Below, in pieces: positions 35,557 through 44,072 of a stretch of 64,000 bases of DNA. Position 1 is the stretch's first letter; each line of letters begins with the position of its first letter. The position numbers were made by a program, and so were the translations under genes. Origin of the DNA: a bacterium (GTDB lineage: Bacteria > Patescibacteriota > Saccharimonadia > Saccharimonadales > UBA4665). A model generated the notes under the pieces. That model was not told the DNA's origin, ran no database searches, and saw only the letters and a program-made list of their open reading frames with translations. The DNA lies in assembly GCA_021783725.1 (NCBI GenBank), contig JAJXTN010000001.1, positions 1 through 64,000 of the forward strand, written 5' to 3'.

Positions 35557-36357
35557 ATGATTAAAGTCTATTCGTGGAACGTCAATGGGATCCGGGCGGT
35601 CAACAATAAGGGACTCTGGGATCCGTTTCTAGCCAAGGAACAACCCGATATTTTGTGCTTGCAGGAGATCAAAGCCAAGCCCGAGCAAATTGATGTAGAT
35701 ATCGACGGCTACGACGCCTTTTGGTATTCGGCCGACAAACCAGGCTATAGTGGCACGGCGCTGTTAAGCAAAGTTGCACCCTTGCAAGTTATCAATGGCT
35801 TCCCGGAATCGACTATTAAGCAGTTCGAAGTTACCGGCGATACTTACGGCGACCCCAACCTCGAGGGGCGGGTGATTGCGGCTGAATTCGAAAAGTTTTG
35901 GCTGGTGACCGTCTATACGCCTAACGCCAAGGACGACCTGAGTCGCATCCCACTGCGGCACAAACATTGGGACCCAGCCTTTTTGGCATATTGCCAACAA
36001 CTAGAAAGTACCAAGCCGGTGATATTTTGTGGCGATCTAAATGTCGCTCACACCGAAGACGACCTAGCCAATCCTAAACCTAATCGTGGCAAAAAAGGCT
36101 TTACCGACGAAGAACGAGCCGGCTTTCAGGCTTTTGTTGATGCCGGATTTATAGACAGTTTTCGAATGTTCAAACAGGGCAATGGGTTCTATACGTGGTG
36201 GAGCCATTTTGCCAATGCTCGAGCCCGTAACGTTGGCTGGCGGATTGATTACTTTTTGGTATCGGCCAAACTTAAATCAAAAGTCGTCGATGCCGCCATT
36301 CATCCCGACATACTTGGCTCCGACCACTGTCCGATATCTGTTACACTAAATATATGA
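35557..36357 (+). CDS. xth: exodeoxyribonuclease III
   Basis: A 266-residue AP endonuclease/3'-5' exonuclease of the ExoIII family: KVYSWNVNGIRAV, DILCLQEIKA (metal-binding Glu), FCGDLNVAH (Asp, Asn) and LGSDHCPISVTL (Asp-His). It repairs abasic sites in DNA. The gene begins right after the stop of the coiled-coil gene and its end overlaps the HAD gene by 4 bases. Confidence 0.95.
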   Translation: MIKVYSWNVNGIRAVNNKGLWDPFLAKEQPDILCLQEIKAKPEQIDVDIDGYDAFWYSADKPGYSGTALLSKVAPLQVINGFPESTIKQFEVTGDTYGDPNLEGRVIAAEFEKFWLVTVYTPNAKDDLSRIPLRHKHWDPAFLAYCQQLESTKPVIFCGDLNVAHTEDDLANPKPNRGKKGFTDEERAGFQAFVDAGFIDSFRMFKQGNGFYTWWSHFANARARNVGWRIDYFLVSAKLKSKVVDAAIHPDILGSDHCPISVTLNI

Positions 36358-37070
36358 ATCGACCGTTTGCGGTGTTCGATATTGACGGGACTTTAATCCG
36401 TTGGCAGCTTTATCATGCTCTGAGTGACGAACTGGTACGTATGGGGGTTATCGACGCTCAAGAATTCACGGTCGCCAAACAGGCTAGAATGACCTGGAAA
36501 AAACGGCGAAGCTCGAGTTCGTTCAGTGATTACGAAGCCGCGTTAATCACCATTGTTGACCGGGCGATTATCGGCATGAAAGTCATCGATTTTGATACGG
36601 CTATAAGTAAAGTCATTTCCGAATATCAAGATCAAGTTTATACCTATACCCGAGATTTAATTAACGACCTCAAAACCAAGAATTATCTATTATTTACTAT
36701 TTCGGCTTCACCATCACCGTTAGTGGCAATGATTGCCAACCATTATGGCTTTGATGATTATCGTGGATCAAAATACGCCACTAATAATGGAGAGTTCACC
36801 GGCAAGAAAGACGTTCTATTAAGCCAACGTAAGCCGGAAGAGCTCAAAAAAATGGTCACCGAGCATCAAGCTAGCTGGGACAATAGTATAGCTGTCGGCG
36901 ACAGTGAAAACGACATACCAATGCTCGAATCGGTGACTACGCCAATCGCCTTCAACCCGACTAAACCCTTATTCGATAAAGCTCAAAGTAGTGGCTGGAA
37001 AATAGTCATTGAACGAAAAAATATGGTTTATGAACTGGAGCCCCGAGATGGATCATTCGTATTGGCATAA
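36354..37070 (+). CDS. HAD-superfamily phosphatase (SerB-like, subfamily IB)
   Basis: A 238-residue HAD hydrolase: FAVFDIDGTLIRW (nucleophile D8 and D10), TISASPSPLV (motif II), and AVGDSENDIPML (motif IV). The subfamily IB layout resembles phosphoserine phosphatase and related small-molecule phosphatases. Substrate not evident. It overlaps xth by 4 bases and the next gene by about 23 bases, implying a repair/housekeeping operon. Confidence 0.85.
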   Translation: MNRPFAVFDIDGTLIRWQLYHALSDELVRMGVIDAQEFTVAKQARMTWKKRRSSSSFSDYEAALITIVDRAIIGMKVIDFDTAISKVISEYQDQVYTYTRDLINDLKTKNYLLFTISASPSPLVAMIANHYGFDDYRGSKYATNNGEFTGKKDVLLSQRKPEELKKMVTEHQASWDNSIAVGDSENDIPMLESVTTPIAFNPTKPLFDKAQSSGWKIVIERKNMVYELEPRDGSFVLA

Positions 37071-37833
37071 ACAGACGGTCGATAAACCGCTTTATCCTGA
37101 TTTACTTTGGAGTCGACCAGAGAATCGAGCTCTAGCCGGTAAGTTGGTCGTAGTTGGTGGTAACGCCCACGGCTTTTCGGCGGCAGCTGAAGCTTACTCG
37201 TCAGCCTTAAAAGCCGGAGTTGGTAGTGTTCGAGTGCTTTTACCTGACAGTTTGCAGGCGACAGTCGGACGAGTGTTCGAAACTGGTGAATACGCCCCCA
37301 GTACACCGAGTGGCAGTTTTAGCCAGAAAGCTTTAGCCGAAGTTTTAGCTTTAGCTAACTGGGGTAACGGCTTATTATTGGCTGGTGATTTTGGCCACAA
37401 TTCCGAAACCGCCATTCTTCTGGAATCATTACTGACAAAATACTCAGGCCAATTAACTATATGTGGCGATGCTTTAGATTATTCCGTCAATAAACCCCAG
37501 GCCTTATTGAGTAGACCCTCTAGTTTGTTAGTCCTCGACCTGACACAATTGCAAAAACTAGCTACCGGAGCTAAGTTCGCCAAAGCTTTTACATCAACTA
37601 TGGATTTCTTGAAAATAATTGAACTGCTTCATGATTTTACGATAGATCATAATCTAAATATCGTTCTAAAACATTTGGATAATATTTTTGTAGCTGTCGC
37701 CGGACAGGTGAGTACCACCAAAGTTAAACCCATCTCGATGGTTAATTTTGCCACCAGTTGTGCTGTTTGGTGGTTGCAGACACCTTCAAAAACCTTTGAA
37801 GCGCTTAGTACTAGTGTGTTGGGTGATGATTAG
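37048..37833 (+). CDS. NAD(P)HX-dehydratase-like (carbohydrate-kinase fold) protein
   Basis: A 261-residue protein resembling the C-terminal domain of YjeF/NnrD: LVVVGGNAHGFSAAAEAYSSALKAGVGSVRVLLPDSL. This domain repairs hydrated NAD(P)H. The C-terminal catalytic segment, normally GTGDVLAG-like, is not clear (KPISMVNFATSCAVWWLQTP instead), so activity may be lost. ATG 37048 lies inside the end of the HAD gene, with GGAG upstream. A start at 37009 is possible. Confidence 0.6.
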   Translation: MDHSYWHKQTVDKPLYPDLLWSRPENRALAGKLVVVGGNAHGFSAAAEAYSSALKAGVGSVRVLLPDSLQATVGRVFETGEYAPSTPSGSFSQKALAEVLALANWGNGLLLAGDFGHNSETAILLESLLTKYSGQLTICGDALDYSVNKPQALLSRPSSLLVLDLTQLQKLATGAKFAKAFTSTMDFLKIIELLHDFTIDHNLNIVLKHLDNIFVAVAGQVSTTKVKPISMVNFATSCAVWWLQTPSKTFEALSTSVLGDD

Positions 37834-37839
37834 GCATTT

Positions 37840-37908
37840 TGGCAATCCCGTTCAAGTCCCATCTTTGCTACCATATAAAAAGCCCCGGCATAAGCCGAGG
37901 CATTTTAT
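37840..37908 (+). repeat. 69-bp repeat, copy 1: tRNA-tail plus terminator hairpin
   Basis: The element carries TTCAAGTCCCATC and TTTGCTACCA, like the T-loop-to-CCA end of a tRNA, although no full tRNA precedes it. A stem GCCCCGGC-ATAA-GCCGAGGC flanked by A and T runs follows (37882-37901). An exact second copy lies at 38054-38122. Confidence 0.75.
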
Positions 37909-38053
37909 GGCACTCGTATTCCGGTAGGTTGGTCTGTCGCGGGTGAGAACTGCCAGTGGCAGTTAGCAAGACCGGAAGCCCGGAGTGATTCATCACCTGA
38001 GCTGAGGTGGGCTCGAGAAATTCGCCCGTAGGCGAATATTTGTGAGTTGCCAC

Positions 38054-38122
38054 TGGCAATCCCGTTCAAGTCCCATCTTTGCTACCATATAAAAAGCCCC
38101 GGCATAAGCCGAGGCATTTTAT
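38054..38122 (+). repeat. 69-bp repeat, copy 2, next to tRNA-Leu
   Basis: Identical to 37840-37908. It ends two bases before the CCA end of the minus-strand tRNA-Leu. Its hairpin, read on the minus strand, is followed by TTTTTAT and can terminate that tRNA. The 145 bases between the copies hold paired segments such as ATTCGCC/GGCGAAT (38020-38038) and no gene. Confidence 0.75.
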
Positions 38123-38123
38123 A

Positions 38124-38208
38124 TGGTGGGCAAGGAGGGACTTGAACCCTCAATCCGTAAGGAACACGATTTTGAGTCGTGCGCGTATACCAATTCCGCC
38201 ACTCGCCC
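38124..38208 (-). tRNA. tRNA-Leu (anticodon CAA)
   Basis: An 85-nt minus-strand tRNA. The acceptor 5' strand GGGCGAG pairs with CTTGCCC, the anticodon stem CACGA/TCGTG encloses the loop CTCAAAA (anticodon CAA), a class II variable arm follows, the T-arm is GAGGG-TTCAAGT-CCCTC, and CCA is encoded. Confidence 0.95.
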
Positions 38209-38306
38209 GAATTATTAATACCCAACCATTAGCTTAATATTCTTAGGCTACAAGGGGTAATTGTACTATACTTACTGCTATAGGGCTAGACACCTTACAT
38301 AATATT

Positions 38307-39608
38307 ATGGCCGAAAATTCTAAACATAATCAACAATTTACCGGATCTACACCACCCTTAAATGTCACACCCGACGCCAGTTCGGCAGCCGATCTAATTC
38401 GTGATAAAGTTTCACGCATTTATGAGGCAGAGCCGTCGGCAACCCAAGAAATTGCTGAATCTGAAGCCGTACATTATCGTAGCCAACACCAACAGTTCAT
38501 GTATGAGCTCAGTAATTCTGGCAAAGATCTGGCGACCATCCAGACCGCTTGGCATGACTATTACCAAGACTTAACTGATGTCCAGAAGCATCAGGTATGG
38601 CAAGAATTCTACGAAAGTCAGTCGGCCATCAACGGCCAGCCCAATCCAGCTGCCGCTGATCCTCAAACTTTATCGCAACACAAACACCAAGCCGCCCACT
38701 CTGAACATCCAGCGAAATCAGCTAAAGCACCGCGACTTAAAGATGTCAGAAGTGTTGAAGATGTCCAGGCGACTATTCGTCATAAAGTATCAGCTGGCGG
38801 TAAACTACAGGCCAAACATCACCTACAATCCCTATTATTTGGGCTAGGTCTGGGAGCGGTTGTACTTCTAATATTTTTGTTTGGCTTCTTCAACGAAGTC
38901 GTCATCGCGCCGTTTATTCAACCTAGTCGAACAGCCACCGCCACACCGATAATTGTTGGCAACGCCAGTGTGCCTCCATCCGCCACTCCAGAAGTTATAA
39001 TTCCTAAAATCAATGTCGAGATACCAGTCAATTATTCCGAAACATCTACCGACGAAGCAGTCATCGAAAATGCCCTTCAGAACGGCATAGTTCACTATCC
39101 GACTACCGCAGTACCTGGACAAAATGGTAACGCCGCCTTTTTTGGCCATAGCAGTAATAATATATTCAACAAAGGTAAGTATAAGTTCGCGTTTGTTTTG
39201 CTACATACCATAGTTACAGGTGATACTTTCTATCTAACCTATAACAGCAAGGTATACGTCTACAAAGTCATCAGTCGAACAGTCGTTGAGCCAACCGAGG
39301 TTGGAGTTCTAGGCCCAGTCAGTGGTCAAACAGCCACTGCCACACTGATCACTTGCGATCCGCCAGGCACCAGCCTGCGTCGCCTAGTAGTCGTCGGTCA
39401 GCAAATTAGTCCCGACCCCAGCACCAATACCAACACTAACAGCGTCACAGCCACGTCTAATTCGCCTACCGAACTACCGGGCAATGGTCCAACGCTATGG
39501 GGTCGATACTATAGAACATCTGTCGGTAAAGGCATTTTGATAGTCATATTAATTCTGGCTTTCGCCATGGTTGTTCGATGGATAAACCAACCCCGTCGCT
39601 TCTCGTAA
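38307..39608 (+). CDS. sortase with long cytoplasmic N-terminus
   Basis: A 433-residue sortase-family transpeptidase: H281 (FFGHSS), C350 (TLITCDPPG) and R358 or R359 form the active site in residues 230-368. A polar, helix-rich 170-residue region precedes the transmembrane helix (174-195), and another helix (about 407-424) follows the catalytic domain. Sortases cut C-terminal sorting signals and attach proteins to the cell surface or build pili. No LPXTG substrate gene was found in this window. The N-terminal extension is unusual and could link to a cytoplasmic partner. Confidence 0.88.
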   Translation: MAENSKHNQQFTGSTPPLNVTPDASSAADLIRDKVSRIYEAEPSATQEIAESEAVHYRSQHQQFMYELSNSGKDLATIQTAWHDYYQDLTDVQKHQVWQEFYESQSAINGQPNPAAADPQTLSQHKHQAAHSEHPAKSAKAPRLKDVRSVEDVQATIRHKVSAGGKLQAKHHLQSLLFGLGLGAVVLLIFLFGFFNEVVIAPFIQPSRTATATPIIVGNASVPPSATPEVIIPKINVEIPVNYSETSTDEAVIENALQNGIVHYPTTAVPGQNGNAAFFGHSSNNIFNKGKYKFAFVLLHTIVTGDTFYLTYNSKVYVYKVISRTVVEPTEVGVLGPVSGQTATATLITCDPPGTSLRRLVVVGQQISPDPSTNTNTNSVTATSNSPTELPGNGPTLWGRYYRTSVGKGILIVILILAFAMVVRWINQPRRFS

Positions 39609-39620
39609 ATAATAGACTGA

Positions 39621-41090
39621 CTACTGAGCAACTAGTGAAGATTGATTAAGATTAGTCGCCGTAGTTGTAGTATTGAACTGATAATAACTCTTGTAGTCTG
39701 GGGCAAAGAACGGCAAATAATTAGCACTAGCACTGGCTAAAGCTTGCTGATTGGCGCCATCGTAATCAAAAACCAAAGTCTTACCATTGGCTACATAAGT
39801 CAGATGGCTATCGTTCATCCAGCTGGCATGAATCTGGGGTTTGTCCAACCCTGGGCTTAAGTTATAGTCATAACCATTACGATTCTCGATATCAAATATA
39901 GCAAACTGATTGGCGTGTTCGGCTACGACGTATTGGGAGTTCGGCGAAAAGCTCAAATAATCAGGGTTAGTGACGTGTAAAACCTGAATTGGCACTACTG
40001 GGTGAGTCGGCTGGAGCCGAAGCTGAGTCAATGGATCTTTGTAGACATAAATTTTATTATCGACGACTGCTCCAGCAGTAACATATAGCGAGCCGCTGTA
40101 ATCATTAATATTTAACAGATAGTTAGAGTTAGCCGTAAAAGTACGAATAATGGATGATTGGCCAGCCTTATACAGCTCAAGCAGTACTTTACCGGTTGGA
40201 GCATTAGTGTCAGTGATGTACAGTACATAATCATTCGCATAGGTTTTATAATCTTGTAAACCATCGATTATCGACACCGGCTTAGGCGCCGATAGTGAGA
40301 CTGTCATCAAGGCTTTAGCGGCCGCATCATAGGCATAATACTGATCAAACTTACTATTATGGAAGCTCAGCTTAGTCGGATTTATCGCAAGAACGTTGTT
40401 CAAATTCTCAGAATTAGCAACTGTTTGACGGTCAATTAATAGATATTCGGTTTTGGCGTCAAAGTTGTGCTGTAATAAGAAATGTTGGTTATCATCGGCC
40501 CATTCTAGTACTTGCCAACTTTCACTACTACTGGCTCTAGTGACGATATTGGCCGGTAAAGTAATCTGGCTAGGGGCTTGGGTCAGATTTTTCAAATCAT
40601 ACACATCGTAAGTCAAGACCGAAGTCGCCGATTGGACCAATAACCAGCGTTTGTCAGGGCTCTGGGTAGTGACTGTCGGCGGGGTCGAGTAAGCCGACAG
40701 TTTAGTCGTTTTTAAGTTAGTCGGAAATAATATCGGATAGTCATAATGTATAACACTCCCGCCCGACACTGTTATACTCCGCGACCAATCTCGATAACCA
40801 GTTTGCGACAATTTGATTTGATATAATCCGGCCGGTAATAACACCCGAGAATTGGTCTGAGCTTTTTTAGTGCCATTGACATATATTTGAGCTGAAGTAG
40901 GTTGGCTAGAGAAAAAAACTAAACCGTTCTGAATCACCGAACCGTTATCGCCGATGCCGAAGCCATATGCCTGATATAACAATATTAAAGTAGCGAACAA
41001 TATTGCCACGCCGACAAAAACATAACCAACCATCAATATGATGTGGTGACGAAATTGTTTTTTCGGGTCTAGATAGTCCATAAAATGCAT
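39621..41090 (-). CDS. membrane-anchored PEGA-domain / beta-propeller-like protein
   Basis: A 489-residue protein with one N-terminal helix (about 16-40) and a PEGA domain (VFFSSQPTSAQIYVNGTKKAQT...LPAGLYQIKLSQTGYRDW). About 350 residues of repeated beta strands resembling WD40/YVTN-type propeller blades follow (for example PDKRWLLVQS, DYLSFSPNSQYVVAEH). It probably acts in the envelope. It converges on the sortase gene. Confidence 0.75.
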   Translation of the reverse strand: MHFMDYLDPKKQFRHHIILMVGYVFVGVAILFATLILLYQAYGFGIGDNGSVIQNGLVFFSSQPTSAQIYVNGTKKAQTNSRVLLPAGLYQIKLSQTGYRDWSRSITVSGGSVIHYDYPILFPTNLKTTKLSAYSTPPTVTTQSPDKRWLLVQSATSVLTYDVYDLKNLTQAPSQITLPANIVTRASSSESWQVLEWADDNQHFLLQHNFDAKTEYLLIDRQTVANSENLNNVLAINPTKLSFHNSKFDQYYAYDAAAKALMTVSLSAPKPVSIIDGLQDYKTYANDYVLYITDTNAPTGKVLLELYKAGQSSIIRTFTANSNYLLNINDYSGSLYVTAGAVVDNKIYVYKDPLTQLRLQPTHPVVPIQVLHVTNPDYLSFSPNSQYVVAEHANQFAIFDIENRNGYDYNLSPGLDKPQIHASWMNDSHLTYVANGKTLVFDYDGANQQALASASANYLPFFAPDYKSYYQFNTTTTATNLNQSSLVAQ

Positions 41091-41173
41091 CTACTAGTAT
41101 GTAGGCACTTGCTTGTAACCACAAGAGGGTTTAAGATGTTTATAAATCTTATGAACAGTGATAGGGTAAAACT

Positions 41174-42193
41174 GTGAGCAAAAAAAACAACATTATCGAA
41201 ATAAATGGTAACCGTTACGATGTCAGCACTGGCAAGGCTATAGACGGTGTCGACAAGACCGTCCAAACCACCAAAAAGTCAACCACTAAGAGCCCGCCCT
41301 CTAGGCATGCCGTCGCGCCAAACGCTCGGTCACACGCACCTCAACCAGCCAAAACGCTACGTCGTGATATTCTGTCGAAACCGCTACCAGCCAACCTGTC
41401 GAGTGGCAAGAAATTGCGCAAAAGTTCACCCATAAAAGTACCCAAAGTAAGCCTGCCAACCAAACTATCAATTGCCAATATTGATGGTCGACGGATTCAA
41501 CACTCCAAGGCTATACCAAAAAGCACGCTCGTAAGTCGCTTCAGTAGCAGTCCGCTGTCTCCCAGCCCACTGGCTTTTAACCCTCCCAGCCCAAGTCCCT
41601 TACAAACAGTAGGCCACGTCGCTAGTCCCAAACTCCAGGCCACACCCAAAGCCGATTTCTTGCAAGAAGCGATTAATAAGGCCACGTCGCACCAACAACC
41701 ACTTTACAAACCTGCTAAATCCAAACGTCAAAAAGTTGTTAAACGAATCGTGGGAGTCAGTGGCTTAGCTTTTGGTCTATTAATACTGATTGGCATAGTT
41801 GGCTTTCAGAATTTAGCCAATTTGAAAATAAATTCAGCTTCGTCGAAAGCCGGTTTCGCCGCCAGCTTGCCAGCTTATCAACCATCCGGCTTTAGTTTGG
41901 GTGATATATCATCCAATCCTGGTCAAGTAGCGGTCAACTTTATCAGTAACAGTGACAATAGTCGAAACTACACGATTACCGAAAAACCGTCAAACTGGGA
42001 TAGTTCAAATTTACGCGACATATTAGTGACCAATTCCGACCCCCAATTCCAGGCAGTTACCAGCAACGGTCGCACCATCTATCTATACGGTCTGAATAAT
42101 GCCACCTGGGTGAGCAACGGCGTCTGGTACACCGTCACTGGCAATGGCTCACTTAGCTACCAACAACTCCTCGACATTGCCAACAGCCTTTAA
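41174..42193 (+). CDS. membrane protein with DUF4367-like C-terminal domain
   Basis: A 339-residue protein from GTG 41174. The first 180 residues are basic, Ser/Pro/Lys-rich and disordered (cytoplasmic). A helix (about 193-213) is followed by an extracytoplasmic domain, PAYQPSGFSLGDISSNPGQVAVNF, like the DUF4367 family found in sigma-factor and cell-envelope proteins. Its function is unknown. The -10 and start spacing (GGGTAAAACT) is weak. Confidence 0.6.
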   Translation: MSKKNNIIEINGNRYDVSTGKAIDGVDKTVQTTKKSTTKSPPSRHAVAPNARSHAPQPAKTLRRDILSKPLPANLSSGKKLRKSSPIKVPKVSLPTKLSIANIDGRRIQHSKAIPKSTLVSRFSSSPLSPSPLAFNPPSPSPLQTVGHVASPKLQATPKADFLQEAINKATSHQQPLYKPAKSKRQKVVKRIVGVSGLAFGLLILIGIVGFQNLANLKINSASSKAGFAASLPAYQPSGFSLGDISSNPGQVAVNFISNSDNSRNYTITEKPSNWDSSNLRDILVTNSDPQFQAVTSNGRTIYLYGLNNATWVSNGVWYTVTGNGSLSYQQLLDIANSL

Positions 42194-42254
42194 ACTAAAC
42201 TGCCCGAACCATTATTCACTTCAGCAAGTCATAGATTCAAGTTATACTTAACTG

Positions 42255-43685
42255 ATGAGCAGCCCGATTCGAACCAGATTTGCGCCGAGTCCGACAGGCT
42301 ATATGCACGTTGGTGGTGTCCGAACGGCTTTATTTGCTTGGCTGTTGGCCCGCCAGACCGGGGGACAGTTCGTACTACGCATCGAAGACACCGACCGAGC
42401 CCGTCATGTCGAAGGCGCCGAACAACATATCATCGATAGTCTTAAAGCATTAGGTCTAAACTATGACGAAGGTCCTGACATTGGAGGCCCATTCGCTCCC
42501 TATCGTCAAAGCCAAAGGCTAGACAGCTACAAACGTTGGGCTCAGCAGTTAATTGATAGTGGTCGAGCTTACGCCGACCCCTATAGCGCCGAAGATATGC
42601 AAAAATTCCGCGACCAAGCTCAAGCCAACAAACAGCCATTTTTGTACCGTAATCATCGCCCCGACAAGCCGCCAGTTTGGGATGGCACAATGCCGCTACG
42701 CTTCAAGAGTGAACCCAAAGCCTACCAGCGAATCGACGCTGTTATGGGGGAGCTCAGCACCGGTCCCGAGACCATCGATGACTTCATCTTAATCAAAAGT
42801 GATGGCTACCCAACCTACAATTTCGCGCACATCATTGACGATACCGAAATGCGGATCAGTCATATCATTCGTGGTCAAGAGTTCTTGGCTAGCATCCCCA
42901 ACTATTTGAATTTGTATGAAGCTTTGGGCTTAACGCCGCCAATCATGGCCACCATGCCGCACATCATGGCGCCTGACGGCAAGAAGAAGCTCGGCAAACG
43001 CGATGGCGCCAAAGACGTTTTGGACTACATCCGAGACGGCTACCTGCCAGAAACAATGCTTAATTTCATCGCCAGCCTCGGTTGGAATGACGGTAGTGAG
43101 CAAGAAATTTTCAGCGTTCAGGAGTTAATCGATAAATTCAGCCTAGATCGCGTCCAACGTAGTGGCGCTAGGTTCGATGAGCAACGCTTGCAGTGGATGA
43201 ATGGCGCCCACATTCGCAATCTAGCCTTGGATGACCTGTACGCGCTTTGTGCGGCCTATTGGCCAGCTGAAGCCAATCAATCCAATGATAACTACAAGCA
43301 ACAGGTTCTAGGCCTAGTTCAAGAACGCCTGAAATTCTTAGCCGAGTTGCCGGAGTTAACTGGCTTTTTCTTCATAGACTTACCAGTCAATCCGGAACTG
43401 ATAACCAGCAACAAACAACTCTCTAAACTATCGCAGGAAGAACTCAAATCGTACCTCGAACAAGCCAAAGCCAGTCTAGAACAGAGTGATTTCAGTCTTG
43501 ATGACCTGACTTCGCGCCTGAACGACTTACTCACGACCACTGGTCAGAAACCTGGTATTCTATTTAGCCTGATCCGCATCGCCACCACTCAAGCACCGTT
43601 TAGCCCCAGCCTAGCCGAGACCTTAGCTGTCCTTGGAAAAGATCGCAGTCTAGCTCGGCTAAACAGCCAAATCAACGCCCTTTGA
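42255..43685 (+). CDS. gltX: glutamyl-tRNA synthetase
   Basis: The 476-residue class I synthetase has RFAPSPTGYMHVGGVRTALFAW (HIGH-type HVGG), HIIRGQEFLASIPNYLNLYEALG and KLGKRDGAKD (KMSKS-type) and a C-terminal anticodon-binding helix bundle. ATG 42255 follows TATACT (42243-42248) by 6 bases. In organisms without GlnRS it also charges tRNA-Gln, later amidated. Confidence 0.97.
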   Translation: MSSPIRTRFAPSPTGYMHVGGVRTALFAWLLARQTGGQFVLRIEDTDRARHVEGAEQHIIDSLKALGLNYDEGPDIGGPFAPYRQSQRLDSYKRWAQQLIDSGRAYADPYSAEDMQKFRDQAQANKQPFLYRNHRPDKPPVWDGTMPLRFKSEPKAYQRIDAVMGELSTGPETIDDFILIKSDGYPTYNFAHIIDDTEMRISHIIRGQEFLASIPNYLNLYEALGLTPPIMATMPHIMAPDGKKKLGKRDGAKDVLDYIRDGYLPETMLNFIASLGWNDGSEQEIFSVQELIDKFSLDRVQRSGARFDEQRLQWMNGAHIRNLALDDLYALCAAYWPAEANQSNDNYKQQVLGLVQERLKFLAELPELTGFFFIDLPVNPELITSNKQLSKLSQEELKSYLEQAKASLEQSDFSLDDLTSRLNDLLTTTGQKPGILFSLIRIATTQAPFSPSLAETLAVLGKDRSLARLNSQINAL

Positions 43686-43719
43686 TAAAAATTTAGTAAT
43701 AATTAACTTCATGTCATTC

Positions 43720-44020
43720 CAGACTTGATGACATTTGGATTAGGTGACTGCGGTGTCATTCCAGACTTGATCTGGAATCCAAACTAACGTAAGCTGGCCT
43801 CTCTTGTCATTCCAGACTTGATCTGGAATCCAAACTAACGTAAGCCGGCCTCTCTTGTCATTCCAGACTTGATCTGGAATCTAAACTAAATGTAATTTGG
43901 AGCGCTGCGCGCCACAGCTGATTGGATCCCAGGTCGAGCCTGGGATGACGCAGTGAAGAAGTCTGTCATTCTGGACGTCTATTGTCATTCCAGATCAAGT
44001 CTGGAATGACAATAGAGTTG
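43720..44020. repeat. second cluster of family A palindromes with a tandem 51-bp unit
   Basis: The 386 gene-free bases hold palindromic halves TCATTCCAGA and TCTGGAATCC several times. A 51-bp block at 43754-43804 is repeated directly at 43805-43855 with at most one change (AGCTGG versus AGCCGG). A TCCCAGG/CCTGGGA copy lies at 43927-43945 and a full palindrome at 43984-44012. Same family as 24345-24900. Confidence 0.75.
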
Positions 44021-44072
44021 GTTTAGATAAAACATTGGGCATAAAGCCATAAGCATTGTTACAATAGACTTT

